Assembly (NCBI RefSeq): GCF_014898815.1
Contig: NW_026515543.1
Location: 3,968,001-4,032,000, forward strand
From: Panonychus citri
Taxonomy: Eukaryota > Arthropoda > Arachnida > Trombidiformes > Tetranychidae
Direction: 5' to 3'
DNA: 64,000 nucleotides
The position numbers and the translations under genes were made by a program. Shown here one piece after another: positions 60,561-64,000 of the stretch (position 1 is its first letter; each line of letters starts with the position of its first letter). Under the pieces are notes generated by a model. It did no database searches. It was not told the origin of the DNA and was given only the letters and a program-made list of their open reading frames with translations.

Positions 60561-61345
60561 ATTAATATTATCGGCGATATCTTGAGCAGCTCAAAGCTGG
60601 TAGATGATTGTTCTTGATTAATTCGTGGTGGACTCTTATTGTAAAGTTTTTCAGAGGATAAGTTTTTAATCTCATCATCTTAATCCTTATAAGTCACATT
60701 TAAATTAACTTCGTGTGATGGATGACCAATTTCCATGGTATTGCTGTTACTTCAATTGCGATTGTCATCATTGTTTCAGGTTGATTGTCTTTAAAACGGT
60801 TGAGATCATTAATTGTTGTCATTTTCTATGCTGGTTGTTACTTTTTTGTCGTTCTAAATTTCCAATATCATCACTAGATGAGCCAAAACCATTCATCTTA
60901 CCATGTGATTGCTTGACGGTGAGCTTTATGAAGAGCTAAATTATCTTTATTATTTAAAGAGAAAAAGGAAAGACAATTAATCATCAAAAAATCAATAAAA
61001 ATAAATGAACATGGAAATCAATCATTAGAAAGACAATAATATTATCTCTAGGTGATCATCATGACAATCAATGCTAAAATATTATTCTGTCATAAAGTTT
61101 GTATATTGAGACACTTTAAGCTACTCAATTGAATAATTTTGTCAAGGAAAAAAAGGAGACACTTAATATTGCCATTTTACGATTATTTTACGATTAACTA
61201 ATGATCAGTGATCACATTTGATGAATGGAATTAAGGAAAAGAGCTTAATAATAAGGATTAAGTCTCAAGAGCTGAATGAGAATGGAATTACTTTTGTATT
61301 CTTCAAGATTTAAATTCGACACGAACCAAATAAAAAGCGCACATT
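60561..61345. other. Intergenic, no gene seen
   Basis: Spacer between the BAZ2-like pseudogene and the PITP remnant exon. The + frame near 60715-60939 is Cys/Phe-rich and unlike a known family; not called. Confidence 0.5.
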
Positions 61346-62800
61346 TTACGTTTTATCGAAGATCGAAGTGTTCACGCCTTTCATGGCCTCCAAACGATCT
61401 TCAATCCAATCTTCGGAACGGAACTTGGCCAGTTTTCTATGGAAGATGATTGTTGGATCTTTTTTCGCCTCATACTCATTGGAAAATAATTGATCTTGTA
61501 AAATATCAATCAAATCTAAATATTTTAAATCAATAACGGTAATGGATAAACAGGAATAAATCAGTTAATTAGTAATCTCTATTAATTGAATTGGGGTTAT
61601 TATGATAATTTAATAATCGAGTCTAAGCTGAATATTATAAATAAATGATTATGATTGTTTATTTCATTGGAAAAAGTGATATTCTGAAAAAGGATGATCT
61701 AAATGATCAATTTAATTTGACAATTACATTTAATGATTTGTATTAAGGTTGTTAGGCGAGAAATTAAATTTACTTTTTGTATTGTGTGATAATTATAATT
61801 AATATTATCATAACCACCATCATAATTAATTCAACTGTAAACTCATTCGTAAATCTTGGTGATGAAACATGATAACTTTTCTGGTTTTATGAGTTTGTCT
61901 TTTTTGGGGTTAAACTTTCAAATTTTCTGGTATTTTGTATAGATAGTTACAGATTTTCTTTGTTTTAATTAGTCTCATCAACTAAATTCTAATTAAGCAC
62001 TAGATTAATAGAAGTCAAAAATAGTGGATATTGAAAAGGCTTTTGGAAAAATGATCATTTTTCCTCTTCGAAGAGGAAAATTATCGAATCTTAACAAGTT
62101 CGTTGATGCTTCAAAGTATATTAATGACGAAATAACAATAATAGTGATTAACATAATCATGAAAATAAGTGTGAATACATTTTGATTTATTCTTATTGCC
62201 AAACAATTTACTGATTGGGTGATTCGAAGAGGAGTCAAAATGGTAACAACGACAGAAAGGGTTCGAAGATTGTCCAGATAATTTAGTTGGAAGGAAGTTG
62301 AATGATAATTATAATGAGAATAATAATGAATGAAATGAACATGATGATGGTGCAAGGGAGGAAAGAGTTTCCATAGAAAAAGAAGAGAGAGAGAAAAAGT
62401 TACAAAAACGATGAAAAGAAGATAATAACGACAATGAAGACAAGAAAAAAAACTAAATAGAAAATGAATAAAAAAAGAATATCAATTCAGCTGACAAAAG
62501 AAAAGGAGGGAAAAAAGAGATGATAACCATGAAAATGCTTCGACTTTTCCTTTTTCTCTTGACTTTTCATCGTGGTTTTCAATCATTTGAATAATCGAAT
62601 AGATGTAAAAGAGAATAGAACATTGAAACAAAAGAGAAAAAGTAAACAAAGAAAAAGAGCAAATAGAGGAAAAGAAAATTTCTCAGAATTCTAAAGACAT
62701 TGGATAAGGAGAATAGACTTACAGTAATCATGTAGAGCTGAGCCACTCGGTATTCGTCAACCGATAGTGGAAGTGGAATACGATATTCGGTGATCAACAT
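61346..62800 (-). pseudogene. rdgB/PITPNM-type phosphatidylinositol transfer protein, remnant exons
   Basis: Exon 1 (62723-62800) encodes MLITEYRIPLPLSVDEYRVA then QLYMIT, ending at a GTAAGT donor. This is almost exactly the class II PITP N-terminus. A second exon (61346-61515), after a TTTAG acceptor, reads LIDILQDQLFSNEYEAKKDP and later SEDWIEDRLEAMKG before TAA. It lines up with the rdgB segment (V)IDIVKDQL...DY...DP...EDWLEE in order and spacing. The roughly 100 residues that should lie between were not found in the 1.2 kb separating the exons, and the C-terminal half is absent because of the stop. PITPs exchange PI and PA between membranes; this copy lacks most of the lipid pocket. It is best read as a decayed or truncated paralogue. 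Confidence 0.6.
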
Positions 62801-64000
62801 GGTAGAAGATTAAAATACAAACAACATCGAGAGAATTAAATTAATGGAACGAATGAGAAAATTAAAAGACAATTGATCTTTTCACTGGAAGAAAACAAAA
62901 AAATATGTAAATGGTTTTAACGTTTGGGTGTTTCTCAGGATTAAGTAGATTGGATTAACAAACACGATCGATATTTATAACTGACGATCAATTGGTAACA
63001 AGGATTTAAGTGGAACAAAAAAGTTTTAAATATATCAACCAAAAAGAGTCAGAATAGAAAATAATGGAATGAGTTTCAGGAGATGTTCATGAGAATTCAT
63101 GTGGTTTGTTGATAATCAGAAATGAAAAGAAAATATTAGATTGAAATCGATTAGTTTTCGAATCGATTTAAACTGTTACATTATCGAGTCGATTATTTTT
63201 TGCCTCGAATCATAACAAAAAATCAAATCAATTAATTTCCAATAGAAAACAAAAATATTCAGATTATTGGAAAGTATAATTTCCAATTAGATTTAAATTG
63301 TCATGTCAACTTGATTTACTCCAAGACAATTAATCTTTCGTTCTGATTAACAATCTTTTACTATTCCATCAAGTTAATCAGTAGAAACAACCAACTAATC
63401 AAACGATTGAACTTCGTCTTTAACTTTACTGAGTAGACTCAGAACTTTAATCTAAATTTAATTGCGAATTTTTTTCATCACAATTTTCTTTCATTCCATG
63501 ATTAAACTAATTGTTCCCTTTAATCCAATAGATTCAAATCTCAAATATTAATTGTTATTAATTTACTTTATTATTGTAAACTAAATTAGTCCAAATACTT
63601 TTGGTTTGTTACTTGGATTGTGATTCTGTTGATTGATTGACTGATTTATTGATTGTATTAATTGGTTAAGGAATTGATTGAGATTATAATTGTTTATGGT
63701 TTAATCTGATTTTTTATTTACAATAAAATGATCATGATGATCATGATAAACATTTGAATTTAAATTTGAACATTTGATTTGTTGTTGTTGTCTTTTAATT
63801 AATTATATTAAATTTGAAATTGATTTTGATTCCATTGTTAATAATTGATTTAATTTTTACTCTGGTGGGTTCAGTTGATTTCAGTGGGTTGATGGGGTTA
63901 AAGGGTGAAGGTGGTGGATTGAATGAGTGGGTGGTGGTTCCACCCACACTCATAATAATATATTTTACTTGGAAATAAATTATTTATAATATAATTAATT
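62801..64000. other. Region upstream of the PITP remnant to window end
   Basis: AT-rich with ATTAATT-type words; a GGTGG-rich patch near 63865-63945. No coding frame, RNA gene or mobile element was recognised. Confidence 0.55.

Noticed and set aside
60715..60939. Cys-rich + frame considered as a zinc finger (PHD) left over from BAZ2
   Set aside because: Cys spacing does not fit a PHD finger (no Cys4-His-Cys3 pattern) and the frame is short.
62005..62355. Minus-strand 116-codon frame considered as a missing PITP exon
   Set aside because: No similarity to the expected PITP middle region and rich in His/Tyr/Ile from AT-rich DNA.

Overview
The window is eukaryotic and strongly AT-rich, with compact multi-exon genes, short introns flanked by GT..AG, and many simple repeats. 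Gene content (sidekick, rhomboid, flower, a T-box factor, a laminin-type integrin alpha) and overall style fit an arthropod. A mite such as a spider mite (Tetranychus) is my best guess, from gene structure and composition only. All exon joins were built by hand from splice signals, reading-frame continuity and family similarity; there is no transcript evidence.

Layout. 1-4785 (minus): two damaged copies of NTAQ1 (N-terminal glutamine amidase) flank a three-exon T-box gene. 5238-6196 (+): RpL10. 6553-7032 (minus): a small, probably mitochondrial membrane protein. 8266-9705 (+): KCTD9-type BTB/pentapeptide protein. 10396-11175 (+): uncharacterised acidic coiled-coil protein. 11588-12815 (minus): six-exon rhomboid protease. 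13239-13366: an orphan, stop-containing copy of T-box exon 1. 14926-20558 (+): an intronless sidekick-like adhesion receptor with one Ig and thirteen FN3 domains. 21971-23209 (minus): a secreted Gly/Lys/Ser-rich protein between two diverged direct repeats. 25610-25898: a mariner-like relic. 29372-29932 (+): a small heat-shock protein with TATA box and heat-shock element. 32613-46592 (+): a 25-exon integrin alpha gene. 47712-48767 (+): flower. 51746-58463 (+): a cationic amino-acid transporter (SLC7 CAT type) with two alternative last exons. 59197-60560 (+): a BAZ2/toutatis-like pseudogene. 61346-62800 (minus): remnants of an rdgB-type phosphatidylinositol transfer protein gene.

Themes. The genes are mostly independent units rather than a functional cluster; several are membrane or junction proteins (sidekick, integrin, rhomboid, flower, CAT). 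The window is rich in gene and segment duplication followed by decay: the NTAQ1 pair, the T-box exon, the BAZ2 and PITP remnants, a repeat-flanked secreted gene, and an intron segment shared by the integrin and CAT genes. Two non-autonomous inverted-repeat elements are present, one in integrin intron 10 and one upstream of the CAT gene. A recurring motif resembling the CTCF consensus lies upstream of at least five genes.

The most interesting items are the alternative CAT tails, the N-terminally shortened intronless sidekick, the reciprocal breakage of the NTAQ1 copies, the dispersed exon relics, and the recurrent CTCF-like promoter motif.
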